Below are positions 55,315-64,000 of a stretch of 64,000 nucleotides of DNA, piece by piece. Location: positions 40,464-104,463 of the forward strand of contig CAZGKX010000001.1 in assembly GCA_964525945.1 (NCBI GenBank), given 5' to 3'. The notes below the pieces were generated by a model, which was not told where the DNA came from, did no database searches, and was given only the letters and a program-made list of their open reading frames with translations. Each line of letters opens with the position of its first letter. The first letter of the stretch is position 1. This DNA comes from CAZGKX01 sp964525945 (lineage in GTDB: Bacteria; Pseudomonadota; Gammaproteobacteria; Legionellales; Legionellaceae). The position numbers were made by a program, and so were the translations under genes.

Positions 55315-58013
55315 GTAAGGCTGCCGTGACAATTTTTATACTTCTTACCCGAACCACAGGAACAAGGATCATTGCGTCCTAATTTTTGTTCATCACGCTT
55401 AAACGTGGTCACCACAACATCATCATACTCTGATTCTGTTGTGGGTTCATCTTGTTCATGGATGTAATGAATGTTTTGGGATTTATCGGCAGCACGACGC
55501 TGTTCTTCAACAGCAGCCACATCGTCTTCCGTCGTGATTTCAACAGAAGAAAGCAGTTTAATAATATCGTATTTTACATTATCCAACATATCCGTAAACA
55601 ACAAGAATGCTTCGCGCTTATACTCCTGTTTTGGATCTTTTTGTGCATACCCCCGAAGGTGAATGCCTTGACGCAGATGATCCATAGCGGCCAAATGTTC
55701 TCGCCAATGGTTGTCCATGGTTTGCAAAATCACCGATTTTTCAAATTGCGCCAATGCATCACGGCCTATATGCAGACCTTTTTCATTGTATTTACTGATC
55801 CAAAGCTCAATAATTTGGTCTTTAATTTGCTCAGGTTGAATTTTATGATCCGTATCAATCCACCCTTGAATGTCGGCTTTTATTTTAAAATCATCTGCCA
55901 GCAATTGGGTTAGTTTTGGAATATCCCATTGATCTTCCAAACTTTGTGGTGGAATATAGCCATCGATCAAATTTTCAATGACTTCAGCCCGCATGGATTC
56001 AACGATGGGCAAGGGATCGGTGATGCTCATGATTTCAGCGCGTTGTGAATAAATCACTTTGCGTTGTTCATTCGCCACATTATCGTAACCTAATAGCTGT
56101 TTACGAATATCAAAATGATGGCCTTCCAATTTACGTTGGGCATTTTCAATGGCTTTAGTGACCAGGCTATGCTCAATTGGCTCTCCGGGTTTCATGCCCA
56201 AACGTCGCATCATCGCTGCCACACGTTCTGACGCAAAAATTCGCATGAGGTTGTCATCCAGCGAAAGATAAAAACGGCTGCTTCCTGCATCACCTTGGCG
56301 GCCTGCCCGACCACGCAGTTGATTATCGATGCGTCTGGATTCATGCCGCTCAGAACCAATAATTCGCAAACCACCAGCGGCAAGAACAGCATCATGGCGA
56401 CGTTGCCAATCGGCTTTGCTGGCCAGGCGTTGCTCTTCACTCGGCGCCTCGGTCAAAGCAGCCAATTCGGCCGACAAACTGCCGCCCAACAGGATATCCG
56501 TTCCTCGTCCTGCCATATTGGTGGCAATTGTGACCGCTTCTGGTCGTCCGGCCTCGGCAATAATTTGTGCTNNNNNNNNNNATTTAGCATTGAGCACTTG
56601 ATGCTTGATGCCTGCTTTTTTAAGCAATTGGCTGAGTAATTCTGAAGCTTCGATCGAGGCCGTGCCTACCAAAACCGGTTGTTTACGTGCAACACAATCA
56701 CGCACATCTTCAATAATGGCTTCGTATTTATCTTGTTGATTGAGGTAAACCAAATCAGCTTGATCATCGCGAGACATGTGTTTGTTGGTGGGAATGACAA
56801 CCACTTCTAAATTATAAATTTGCTGAAATTCGTACGCCTCAGTGTCCGCAGTACCCGTCATGCCAGAAATTTTATTGTACAAACGGAAGAAATTTTGAAA
56901 TGTAATGGAAGCAAGCGTTTGATTTTCATTTTGAATGGAAACACCTTCTTTGGCTTCCATGGCTTGGTGCAAACCATCCGACCAACGGCGCCCTGGCATA
57001 GTACGCCCTGTGTGCTCATCAACAATAACCACTTGGTTGTTCTGAACGATGTATTCCACATCCCGATGGTACATCGCATGCGCCCGTAACGCCGCGTTGA
57101 CATGATGCATCAACATAATATTACTTGCATGGTAAAGGCTTTCACCAGCATCCAATAAACCTATATTGATCAGAAGTTCTTCGATGTGTTGATGCCCTGC
57201 TTCGGTCAAATGCGCCTGTTTTTGCTTTTCATCAATGGTGAAGTCACCCTCATCCCCTTCTTGCTGTTGCATTTTCAATTGAGGGATTAATTGATTCACT
57301 TTAATGTAGAGTTCCGAACTATCTTCTGCTGCGCCGGAAATAATCAATGGAGTTCTTGCTTCGTCAATGAGAATGGAATCCACTTCGTCGACAATTGCAA
57401 AATTCAATTGGCGTTGCACTTTGTCTTCTAGCCCAAATGCCATGTTATCGCGCAAATAATCAAAGCCAAACTCATTGTTTGTACCGTACAAAATGTCCGC
57501 ACGGTAGGCCGCTTGTTTTTCATCATGCGGCATGTCGGGGTATATAACACCGACCTTCAACCCCAGAAATTCAAATATTGGCATCATCCATTTGCTGTCA
57601 CGACGTGCCAAATAATCATTCACTGTAACCACGTGCACACCATCGCCGCTGATTGCGTTCAGATAAGCAGGTAATGTTGCAACCAACGTCTTTCCTTCAC
57701 CGGTACGCATTTCGGCAATGTTGCCTTCATGCAAAACCATGCCGCCGATCAATTGCACGTCAAAGTGACGCAAGCCCAACGTGCGTATAGACACTTCGCG
57801 CACCACCGCAAACGCCTCAGCCAAAAGCTCATCGAGTGTTTCACCCTCAGCCAATCGCGCTTTAAATTCACTTGTTTTAGCAGCCAATTGCTCATTCGTT
57901 AACGCTTGCATTTGAGGTTCAAACGCATTAATGGCGAGTACTGTTTTTTCCATGCGTCGCAGAGTCCGATCGTTGCGACTTCCAAACACCCTTTTCATTA
58001 ATGTAGTCAACAT
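55311..58013 (-). CDS. secA: SecA preprotein translocase ATPase
   Basis: 900 aa, full length. [19 protein letters not shown] (Walker A), [19 protein letters not shown] (DEAD-like motif B), [15 protein letters not shown] (helicase motif V), and the C-terminal Cys-Ser-Cys-Gly zinc tail ([20 protein letters not shown]) are all present. It drives export through SecYEG. The 10-N run at 56572-56581 replaces about four codons after LNAK, where five are usual, so the gap length may be slightly short. Followed by overlapping mutT. Confidence 0.97.
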   Translation of the reverse strand: MLTTLMKRVFGSRNDRTLRRMEKTVLAINAFEPQMQALTNEQLAAKTSEFKARLAEGETLDELLAEAFAVVREVSIRTLGLRHFDVQLIGGMVLHEGNIAEMRTGEGKTLVATLPAYLNAISGDGVHVVTVNDYLARRDSKWMMPIFEFLGLKVGVIYPDMPHDEKQAAYRADILYGTNNEFGFDYLRDNMAFGLEDKVQRQLNFAIVDEVDSILIDEARTPLIISGAAEDSSELYIKVNQLIPQLKMQQQEGDEGDFTIDEKQKQAHLTEAGHQHIEELLINIGLLDAGESLYHASNIMLMHHVNAALRAHAMYHRDVEYIVQNNQVVIVDEHTGRTMPGRRWSDGLHQAMEAKEGVSIQNENQTLASITFQNFFRLYNKISGMTGTADTEAYEFQQIYNLEVVVIPTNKHMSRDDQADLVYLNQQDKYEAIIEDVRDCVARKQPVLVGTASIEASELLSQLLKKAGIKHQVLNAKXXXXAQIIAEAGRPEAVTIATNMAGRGTDILLGGSLSAELAALTEAPSEEQRLASKADWQRRHDAVLAAGGLRIIGSERHESRRIDNQLRGRAGRQGDAGSSRFYLSLDDNLMRIFASERVAAMMRRLGMKPGEPIEHSLVTKAIENAQRKLEGHHFDIRKQLLGYDNVANEQRKVIYSQRAEIMSITDPLPIVESMRAEVIENLIDGYIPPQSLEDQWDIPKLTQLLADDFKIKADIQGWIDTDHKIQPEQIKDQIIELWISKYNEKGLHIGRDALAQFEKSVILQTMDNHWREHLAAMDHLRQGIHLRGYAQKDPKQEYKREAFLLFTDMLDNVKYDIIKLLSSVEITTEDDVAAVEEQRRAADKSQNIHYIHEQDEPTTESEYDDVVVTTFKRDEQKLGRNDPCSCGSGKKYKNCHGSLT
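56572..56581. other. assembly gap (10 N) within secA
   Basis: The run keeps the frame but leaves room for four codons where the SecA family has about five, so the true sequence may be 13 bases. Confidence 0.9.
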
Positions 58014-58121
58014 GAGCCTAATAATCCTCTCGAAAATCGATTAAAATCAATACTGCAAATCGCTTAATTTACTTGAATTTATGCGAAAATGCCATGAATA
58101 TAACAATAAGCACCATTCTCT

Positions 58122-59984
58122 CTATTCACAATATTCCCGGTAAGGGTTGATGGTGGGCAAATCAATAGCGTGTTTGAATGCGGACAAGTGCATGGCGTTC
58201 TGGGTCATACTCACGGAAGATTGATCCATAACAGATTCCCCAAATTTATAAATAATACGCTCCTTGCCTTGGCATGTTCTTGCGTTCATGTCATCGCTCT
58301 GTGTTTTAACCACCACATTGAGTGCTTTATAGCGATCGATGGCTTTTTTTCCATATTTAGTTTCTAACATTGCCATGGTTTTATGCGGAGATAAAACCAA
58401 ACCGGATGCATTGTTACCACCAAAGCCTTTGGAATTGATGATAACCCCGTCCATATTGACCCCACGCTCACCAACGTATAAATGATCCATTAAAATATTT
58501 AAATTGGACTGATAAACATCCTCTGCAATGTGATCAATGGTGAGAATGCCCGGTATCCAGCCGTATTGCCATGCACCGAGAGCAGCAACCAATTGATCCC
58601 CTCCCGCAGCACTGACAGAATGTCCAAGATAAGACTTCACCGCAGCCACAGGCCAATGTTTAATAGCAAATGTTTTAGCCACTTCATTTAAAATATGACT
58701 TTCTGTGGTGCGGTTTTGCGGCGTCCCTGTGCCATGGGCCTGAACATACGTTTTTTGCAAACCTTCGTCACCAAGGATAGCTTTTGCTAAAGCAGTGGCT
58801 TTTGCTAGGGTGACATAATTTCCTACGCCAGGGCCGGCAATGGATTTTTTATTGGCATCGGCATTCACAAATACATCGGCAACCGAACCGTAAATCGTCG
58901 CACCTAACGTTAAAGCCAGCTCATCATCCATCAGCACAACAAATTGCGACGCTTCAGCTAACGTAAAACCAATGTTGCTTGAAAAAGGACGGCAAGCGCG
59001 GCGGTTATCAACTTGCTGCACATTATCCAATGCACACAATTCTTCATCCGTCGCTAGTGCCCCCATAACCCGAAATCCCTCGATCACTTCAGGAACAATG
59101 GGTGCCTCGGCATTACCAACAATCACCACTTTTGCTTTGCCGCTTTGGATATCCATGATACCTTGACGCAAATTGTATAAAAATGTTGCGCAAGCCCCTA
59201 CATTATTTCCGGTCGTGCCCACACTGTTGATAATATAGCTATTTACAAAATCCGCCGGCATTTCTGCCAAAGATAAAGCCATCATTTTGGAGTTAATGCG
59301 ATTGCCGCATAACGGTTGTCCAATAATTCCAGCCAAAGAATTTTCATCAATTTGCGACAAAGCACTGCCACCATACACGGCCACTTCATCCGGTTGAATG
59401 TGCGACAAGATGTCATCCCATTCAATACCGATGGAATTTAAGGCATCTGACGCGCCATAAACAGCCAATTTTAATCCGCGTGGGTGATGGTGTGAGTGGT
59501 AAAGCTTGCCAGGATCAAATCCTGTAGGAATACTTCCTGCACTGGACACAGGGAGTTTCATGGTATCAGGAAGCAAGATATCAACTTGCTCCTCAAGTTC
59601 AACTCGCACTTCATTGTTTTCTAGTTCTGTTACAACACCACTGTTCGCCAAATGTTTGGGTAATTTTGTTTTTTTAATGATAAGCGCGGAGGGGTGCGCG
59701 GACGCATCCAATTTTGCCTTATGATGACAAAGCACATGATCCGGATCAAAATGCTCAATACGGCGTATTAATGTGCCCTGTTTGATGTTGGTAATTTGCT
59801 CTGCGGATAATTCACCTTTGAATGGAATACCCATGCGATGAGCCAAATCATGCCATGTTTGGTTGAGTTCTTGGTCCGTTAGCACATCACAAATCATGCG
59901 CTTATAGCTGTGAAATCCGGAGCTACGACCGGCTGAGTTGATCCCACCGATCCCTACAATAACGGGTAATTTTATCATATTCAT
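58122..59984 (-). CDS. beta-ketoacyl-ACP synthase-like condensing enzyme
   Basis: 620 aa from ATG 59984; GTG 59990 and ATG 59978 are alternatives, with no ribosome-binding site to decide. The Cys-His-His triad is intact: C265 in VGACATFL, H417 in QAHGTGTP, H455 in SYLGHSVSAAGG. VVIVGNAEAP follows the nucleophile as in KAS I/II. The protein is ~200 residues longer than FabB/FabF, mainly by an N-terminal ~170-residue region with HSHHHPRG. It may be a specialised ketosynthase for unusual long or branched fatty acids, or of polyketide type. It follows dusA on the same strand by 59 nt. Confidence 0.82.
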   Translation of the reverse strand: MNMIKLPVIVGIGGINSAGRSSGFHSYKRMICDVLTDQELNQTWHDLAHRMGIPFKGELSAEQITNIKQGTLIRRIEHFDPDHVLCHHKAKLDASAHPSALIIKKTKLPKHLANSGVVTELENNEVRVELEEQVDILLPDTMKLPVSSAGSIPTGFDPGKLYHSHHHPRGLKLAVYGASDALNSIGIEWDDILSHIQPDEVAVYGGSALSQIDENSLAGIIGQPLCGNRINSKMMALSLAEMPADFVNSYIINSVGTTGNNVGACATFLYNLRQGIMDIQSGKAKVVIVGNAEAPIVPEVIEGFRVMGALATDEELCALDNVQQVDNRRACRPFSSNIGFTLAEASQFVVLMDDELALTLGATIYGSVADVFVNADANKKSIAGPGVGNYVTLAKATALAKAILGDEGLQKTYVQAHGTGTPQNRTTESHILNEVAKTFAIKHWPVAAVKSYLGHSVSAAGGDQLVAALGAWQYGWIPGILTIDHIAEDVYQSNLNILMDHLYVGERGVNMDGVIINSKGFGGNNASGLVLSPHKTMAMLETKYGKKAIDRYKALNVVVKTQSDDMNARTCQGKERIIYKFGESVMDQSSVSMTQNAMHLSAFKHAIDLPTINPYREYCE

Positions 59985-60043
59985 TGACACACTATTTTAT
60001 GTTTATGGCATTTGTTCGATTTGCCCTCAAAAGCGTATGCATG

Positions 60044-61045
60044 CTAGTCGACAACCGCTAACCTGTCAATCGCTGTGCAAGCCGCAACCTCGAGTTCTGT
60101 TAATAATAAAGCCGCATTTTTCAACCCCGTTGGGTCACCGGTTTGTTGAATAGCCAGCAAACGTTCTTTCCACAATTTGGCGTTAGGTAGACCATACGCC
60201 AAATTCATCAATGGTTTTAACAACAAACTCATGGATAAACCCGGTGTATAAATTGCATGGACATAGTCAATGTATTGATTTAAAACCATGTGGCGTTTTT
60301 GCAAAGGAACATTGGGAAATAACGCATGGTGAATTTCAGCGATTGCATAAGGATTTTGGCACGCCAAACGTCCCAACATCACGCCATCCACACGCTGCAA
60401 ATGCGTCTCAATCTCGGTGTACGACTGAATATTCCCATTCACAACCACCGGCACAGAAACGTCTTGTTTAATACGGTACACGTAATCATAGTGCACCGGA
60501 GGAATCGTACGGTTTTGTTTGGGGTTTAAACCGTGCAACCAAGCTTTACGTGCATGCACAATTAATTTGTCACATCCGGCATGGACCAACTGCTGAACAA
60601 ACTCTGCAAAAAATTCATAACTGTCTTGGTGATCAATGCCAATGCGGGTTTTGGCGGTAACAGGTAGGCTAACGGCTTGCTTCATCGCATGCAGGCAATC
60701 CGCCACGTGCGCCGGTTCTGCCATTAAACAGGCACCAAATCGACCAGCCTGCACTTTATCGCTGGGGCAACCTAAATTTAAATTCACTTCTGCAAAACCC
60801 TTCTCCTCAGCAATTTGCGCACATTTCACCAAAGCTGCTTTGTCAGCTCCTCCCAGTTGCAGGGCAAGAGGATGCTCCATAGGGTGATATGCCAAAGACT
60901 TGTTCGGGTTGTTAAAAATTGCGCCGGGCGTTTGCATTTCGGTATAAAGCAAAGCATGCGGTGCAAGCAGGCGCATAAACACCCGAAAATGCACGTACGT
61001 CCAATCAATCATTGGGGCGATCGCGAGTGGGGAGATAAGAGGCAT
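60044..61045 (-). CDS. dusA: tRNA-dihydrouridine(20/20a) synthase
   Basis: 333 aa from the ATG at 61045. Diagnostic stretches are APMIDWT, LQLGGADKAALVKCA, VNLNLGCPSDKVQAGRFGACLM (catalytic Cys) and HARKAWLHGLNPKQNR, the last separating DusA from DusB/C. It is an FMN enzyme that reduces U20/U20a in tRNA. Divergent from hemF with 65 nt between starts, so the promoters are probably back to back. Confidence 0.93.
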   Translation of the reverse strand: MPLISPLAIAPMIDWTYVHFRVFMRLLAPHALLYTEMQTPGAIFNNPNKSLAYHPMEHPLALQLGGADKAALVKCAQIAEEKGFAEVNLNLGCPSDKVQAGRFGACLMAEPAHVADCLHAMKQAVSLPVTAKTRIGIDHQDSYEFFAEFVQQLVHAGCDKLIVHARKAWLHGLNPKQNRTIPPVHYDYVYRIKQDVSVPVVVNGNIQSYTEIETHLQRVDGVMLGRLACQNPYAIAEIHHALFPNVPLQKRHMVLNQYIDYVHAIYTPGLSMSLLLKPLMNLAYGLPNAKLWKERLLAIQQTGDPTGLKNAALLLTELEVAACTAIDRLAVVD

Positions 61046-61110
61046 CAATTCAATACACGCGTTAACAAAAGATGGTATTATACCCTATTTGAGTGATTAT
61101 TGTTAAAAAT

Positions 61111-62028
61111 ATGCCAAACTTACCGGATAACACCCTTGATTCAATTAAAACATATTTATTGCAGTTGCAAGCCAATATTTGCACCACAATGGAGCAATTG
61201 GATGGCCAAGGCCGCTTCTTCAGTGATCCATGGTCGCGCGCCGAAGGCGGAGGTGGTGTCTCTTGCATTATGGAGCAAGGTTTGGTGTTTGAAAAAGCCG
61301 GCGTCAATTTTTCCCATGTTTCCGGCGCAACGCTTCCTTCATCAGCAACCGCCCATCGCCCGGAATTAGCCGGGCGGCAATTTTCAGCGTTAGGTGTCTC
61401 GGTGGTGATGCACCCCCATAATCCCTATGTGCCCACCTCCCATGCCAATGTTCGATTTTTCATCGCGGAAAAAGCAGGTTTCCCCGCCATTTGGTGGTTT
61501 GGTGGAGGCTTTGATCTTACCCCTTACTATGGTTTTGCAGAAGATTGTACGCATTGGCATCGAACAGCAAAAGCCGCTTGTGATCCTTTTGGCGCAGACC
61601 TTTACCCGCGTTTTAAAGCATGGTGTGATAAATATTTTTACATTAAACACCGTCAGGAAGCACGGGGTATTGGTGGATTATTTTTTGATGATTTTAATGA
61701 GCAAAATTTTGACTCGAGCTTTGAGTTTATGCAAAGCGTAGGTAACCATTATATAAAAGCCTATGAACCCATTGTGAGCATACGCAAATCACATCCTTAT
61801 GGCGAACAAGAAAAACAATTTCAATTGTATCGACGTGGGCGCTATGTGGAGTTTAATTTGGTTTATGATCGAGGTACTTTGTTCGGTTTACAATCCCAAG
61901 GCAGAACCGAATCCATTCTCATGTCTCTTCCCCCTGAAGTACATTGGCGCTATAACTGGCAACCGCTTGCGGGAAGCCCGGAGTCAGTGTTGTACACCGA
62001 TTTTTTGCCAGCCCGAGATTGGATTTAA
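61111..62028 (+). CDS. hemF: oxygen-dependent coproporphyrinogen III oxidase
   Basis: 305 aa from the ATG at 61111, the family's usual length; GTG at 61093 is an alternative. [55 protein letters not shown], and [22 protein letters not shown] are signature blocks. It converts coproporphyrinogen III to protoporphyrinogen IX using O2. Ends 13 nt from the convergent transporter gene. Confidence 0.96.
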   Translation: MPNLPDNTLDSIKTYLLQLQANICTTMEQLDGQGRFFSDPWSRAEGGGGVSCIMEQGLVFEKAGVNFSHVSGATLPSSATAHRPELAGRQFSALGVSVVMHPHNPYVPTSHANVRFFIAEKAGFPAIWWFGGGFDLTPYYGFAEDCTHWHRTAKAACDPFGADLYPRFKAWCDKYFYIKHRQEARGIGGLFFDDFNEQNFDSSFEFMQSVGNHYIKAYEPIVSIRKSHPYGEQEKQFQLYRRGRYVEFNLVYDRGTLFGLQSQGRTESILMSLPPEVHWRYNWQPLAGSPESVLYTDFLPARDWI

Positions 62029-62041
62029 GACAACAGAACCA

Positions 62042-63346
62042 TTATATCGTTCCGATAAACCGTTTAAAGACCTTGCCCAAGACGATAGATATCAAAAAAT
62101 TTACAATGGCGAAGATTAAAAATACTTGCGGGATTGTAACATGAAACCCTAACAACGCCATGACCAGCAATGAACCTAACACCATAAACAGTGAGTTAAA
62201 AATATTATTGGCAGCAATGGTTCTAGCTCGAATACGCACCTCGCTTGCTACCTGTAAATAAGTGTACATAGGGACGATAAACAAACCACTGCAAAAAGCC
62301 ACCATAAATAAATCACCACCAATACGCAGGTGCAACAAAGAGCTGAAAAATGTTTGAGAGAATACGTAGGCTTGGGTGGTTTCAGGAGACGCCCAATAAA
62401 GATCACCCAAAAACACAGACAATAAAGCCATGGAATGAGGAACAAAACGTAAGGTGATTTCTCCAGCTAAACAACGATTAATCACCAAAGCGCCACAGGC
62501 CAAGCCCACTGAAAAAAGGGCTAAAAAAACCGCAAAGACCGAAGAAGATGCTTGTAAAATATAATGGGTAAAATCAGGTAATTTCATCAAAATAATCGTG
62601 CCAATCAACCAAAACCAAGAAATAGCGAAGATAACAATGGTGATTTTTTTATCTTGGGTAATTTGCTGAATGAGTTGGCGAGTCGAACGCCAAATATTCC
62701 AATCGACGTTCGTTTTGTTCTTCACCACAACCCGAGAAGGTATAAACCAACTGGCTGTTAGACCAGCAACAGCGGCAATGCACGTCATAACAATGGCAGG
62801 AAGCGCTCCGAATCGAATACCGCTAACACTTAACGTCCCCAACGTTGTCCCTAAAAGAATAGCGGCAAACGAACTGGCTTCAATCAGCGCTGTTGCGCCT
62901 AGTAATTGGTGTGTGGGCAATTGTTCGGGGAGAATGGCGTATTTGATGGGTCCAAAAAAAGTAGAATGTGTGCCAAGGCCGCAAAGGGTTAAAAGCATTA
63001 AGCCACTATGACCGGTATAAATGGCTAAGCCACCCACCGTCATCAAGCCCACTTCAAATAATTTAATCATGCGAATTAAACGCGCTTTATCGTAATTATC
63101 GGCGAGTTGACCCGCAGTGGCGGAGAAAAGAAAAAATGGCAGAATAAAAAGAGCACTGGCAATGGCCTGGTAACGCTCTGACTGCCCTACTGTCGCGCTT
63201 AAATAGTAGCTAACAAGTGTAAGAATAGCCAGTTTAAAGGCATTGTCGTTAAACGCACCAAAAAACTGTGTGAGAAAAAGCGGCAAAAATGTTCTTTTTT
63301 TCAAAAGAGCAACGTTGCTCATTGCCGCATCAGTTTGTCCATCCAT
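62042..63346 (-). CDS. MFS lysophospholipid transporter, LplT-like
   Basis: 434 aa from the ATG at 63346; ATG 63322 is also possible. About twelve membrane helices. LTQFFGAFNDNAFKLAIL in the first helix and GTHSTFFGPIKYAILPEQLP, followed by LIEASSFAAILLGTTLG, match LplT and the transporter half of Aas fusions, which flip lyso-phosphatidylethanolamine inward for reacylation. No acyltransferase domain is fused and none is next to it. Located 7 nt after the cold-shock gene, likely cotranscribed. Confidence 0.83.
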   Translation of the reverse strand: MDGQTDAAMSNVALLKKRTFLPLFLTQFFGAFNDNAFKLAILTLVSYYLSATVGQSERYQAIASALFILPFFLFSATAGQLADNYDKARLIRMIKLFEVGLMTVGGLAIYTGHSGLMLLTLCGLGTHSTFFGPIKYAILPEQLPTHQLLGATALIEASSFAAILLGTTLGTLSVSGIRFGALPAIVMTCIAAVAGLTASWFIPSRVVVKNKTNVDWNIWRSTRQLIQQITQDKKITIVIFAISWFWLIGTIILMKLPDFTHYILQASSSVFAVFLALFSVGLACGALVINRCLAGEITLRFVPHSMALLSVFLGDLYWASPETTQAYVFSQTFFSSLLHLRIGGDLFMVAFCSGLFIVPMYTYLQVASEVRIRARTIAANNIFNSLFMVLGSLLVMALLGFHVTIPQVFLIFAIVNFLISIVLGKVFKRFIGTI

Positions 63347-63353
63347 GTATGCG

Positions 63354-63572
63354 TTATGCTTCTTCAGTGATCAACACAACATCTTGTGCTTTCAACCCTT
63401 TAGGACCGTGCTCTAAGGTATAAGTCACTTCGTCTTTTTCATTCAATGTTTTAAAACCTACACCTTGGATATCCTTGTAATGCACAAAAATATCTTCGCC
63501 ATCCTGGCTAGTGATAAACCCAAATCCTTTCTTTTCATTGAACCACTTTACTTGGCCAACTTTTCTTGACAT
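63354..63572 (-). CDS. cold-shock domain protein
   Basis: 72 aa from the ATG at 63572, preceded by GAGGA; the longer frame is rejected. RNP1 (KGFGFI) and RNP2 (DIFVHY) RNA-binding motifs are present in GQVKWFNEKKGFGFITS. A CspA-family RNA chaperone. Ends with an acidic ITEEA. It precedes the transporter by 7 nt. Confidence 0.95.
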   Translation of the reverse strand: MSRKVGQVKWFNEKKGFGFITSQDGEDIFVHYKDIQGVGFKTLNEKDEVTYTLEHGPKGLKAQDVVLITEEA

Positions 63573-63719
63573 ATCCCTATCCTCGTTAAGATAAAACATT
63601 CACATCCCAATTAGCATAACAGTTTTTTATTGAATGTTAAGGGTTTTCTAGCGATTCTGATAAATTTTCATGCCGATAAAAAACACTTAACATACACTTA
63701 AAATTCAACAAGATTGTTT

Positions 63720-64000
63720 TTAATCAAGTTGATTGCAAGTATTTTGAGAGTGATCATTTATTAACTCCCGTAGATCAATCACACGATCCGCCATTTTTAT
63801 CGTTTCTTGACGATGGGCAATGATGATTTGTGTAATTTTTAATGATTGCAGGGCATGATTGATGGTTTGCTCATTGTGTCCATCCAAATGACTGGTCGCC
63901 TCATCCAAGAATAATAACAAGGGTTTTTTATACAATGCTCTCGCCAGCAAAATGCGCTGTTTTTGTCCTCCTGACAAGGAGGATCCCATATCCCCAACCA
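63720..64000 (-). CDS. ABC exporter ATPase, RaxB/CvaB-like (5' part beyond window)
   Basis: Only the C-terminal ~93 residues are visible; the frame stays open to the edge. [22 protein letters not shown] is the ABC signature, [13 protein letters not shown]alker B with D-loop, and IIIAHRQET the switch His. [14 protein letters not shown] and SHLD with [11 protein letters not shown] are typical of peptidase-C39-containing bacteriocin exporters. The substrate and partner genes lie outside. Annotated partial. Confidence 0.75.
   Translation of the reverse strand, partial: VGDMGSSLSGGQKQRILLARALYKKPLLLFLDEATSHLDGHNEQTINHALQSLKITQIIIAHRQETIKMADRVIDLRELINDHSQNTCNQLD

Noticed and set aside
55452..55913. 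153-codon plus-strand ORF
   Set aside because: Entirely antisense to the secA 3' part; a shadow of the real gene with no promoter or ribosome-binding site.
1..64000. tRNA, rRNA, CRISPR array, intact insertion sequence
   Set aside because: I looked for T-loop-like GGTTCGAATCC, regular spaced repeats and transposase motifs in the intergenic regions and found none convincing; this was by eye and could miss a diverged copy.

Overview
The window reads as a chromosomal segment of a Legionella-type gammaproteobacterium. The DNA is AT-rich, and housekeeping genes (dnaB, alr, secA, zapD, lpxB, fis, hemF, dusA) alternate with long single genes that have no metabolic family but carry eukaryotic-type or host-directed features: ankyrin and Sel1-like repeats, leucine-rich segments, a YopJ-like catalytic core, a kinase-like core, and nuclease domains behind a nuclear-localisation-like N-terminus. 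That mixture is typical of Dot/Icm effector repertoires. No Dot/Icm genes lie in the window, so effector status is inference throughout. Five runs of exactly ten N (15432, 28765, 35603, 51377, 56572) mark scaffold joins. Two of them interrupt lpxB and secA, so those genes are probably intact in the cell.

Region 1 to about 9 kb holds large effector-like genes: an 864-codon gene open at the left edge, a Sel1-like protein, a small unknown, a kinase-like protein whose best start is a non-canonical ACG, and a 468-aa protein that shares a motif with the Sel1-like one. Region 9 to 16 kb is mixed: a TM plus ribbon-helix-helix-like protein, a decayed AAA ATPase, a bestrophin channel, a fused FakA/DegV protein, a PrpB-type lyase, two very small ORFs and two GNAT acetyltransferases. 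Region 16 to 30 kb is again accessory: several large unknowns, a 1156-aa ankyrin protein with 33-residue repeats, a DUF4153 membrane protein, a YopJ-family acetyltransferase or protease, a methyltransferase and an LRR protein with a membrane hairpin.

Region 30 to 43 kb holds cvfB, rlmM, a Gfo/Idh/MocA gene overlapping lpxB (possibly the first enzyme of a diamino lipid A sugar route), a two-nuclease fusion protein, an HI0933-type flavoprotein, an MMPL exporter, an outer-membrane barrel and a cysteine-rich secreted protein. Region 43 to 52 kb is largely one minus-strand series: dnaB, alr, a glycine-zipper lipoprotein, galU, etfB, etfA and ald, several with overlapping stop and start codons, followed by small proteins and fis. 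Region 52 to 64 kb holds an ankyrin protein, zapD, secA-mutT, a ketosynthase, dusA, hemF, an LplT-like transporter, a cold-shock protein and the end of a RaxB/CvaB-like ABC exporter.

The core genes cover cell-envelope precursors (alr, galU, lpxB and its neighbour), secretion (secA), replication and division (dnaB, zapD), amino-acid oxidation (ald with etfBA) and haem synthesis (hemF). The accessory genes look like independent host-interaction units, mostly monocistronic with their own AT-rich promoters. I saw no tRNA, rRNA, CRISPR array or intact insertion sequence. Stretches of about 250 to 300 bases without a recognisable gene lie at 2765-2897, 4908-5200, 16010-16264, 31174-31426 and 38468-38757. 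I see nothing firm in them apart from the promoter noted before 16265.
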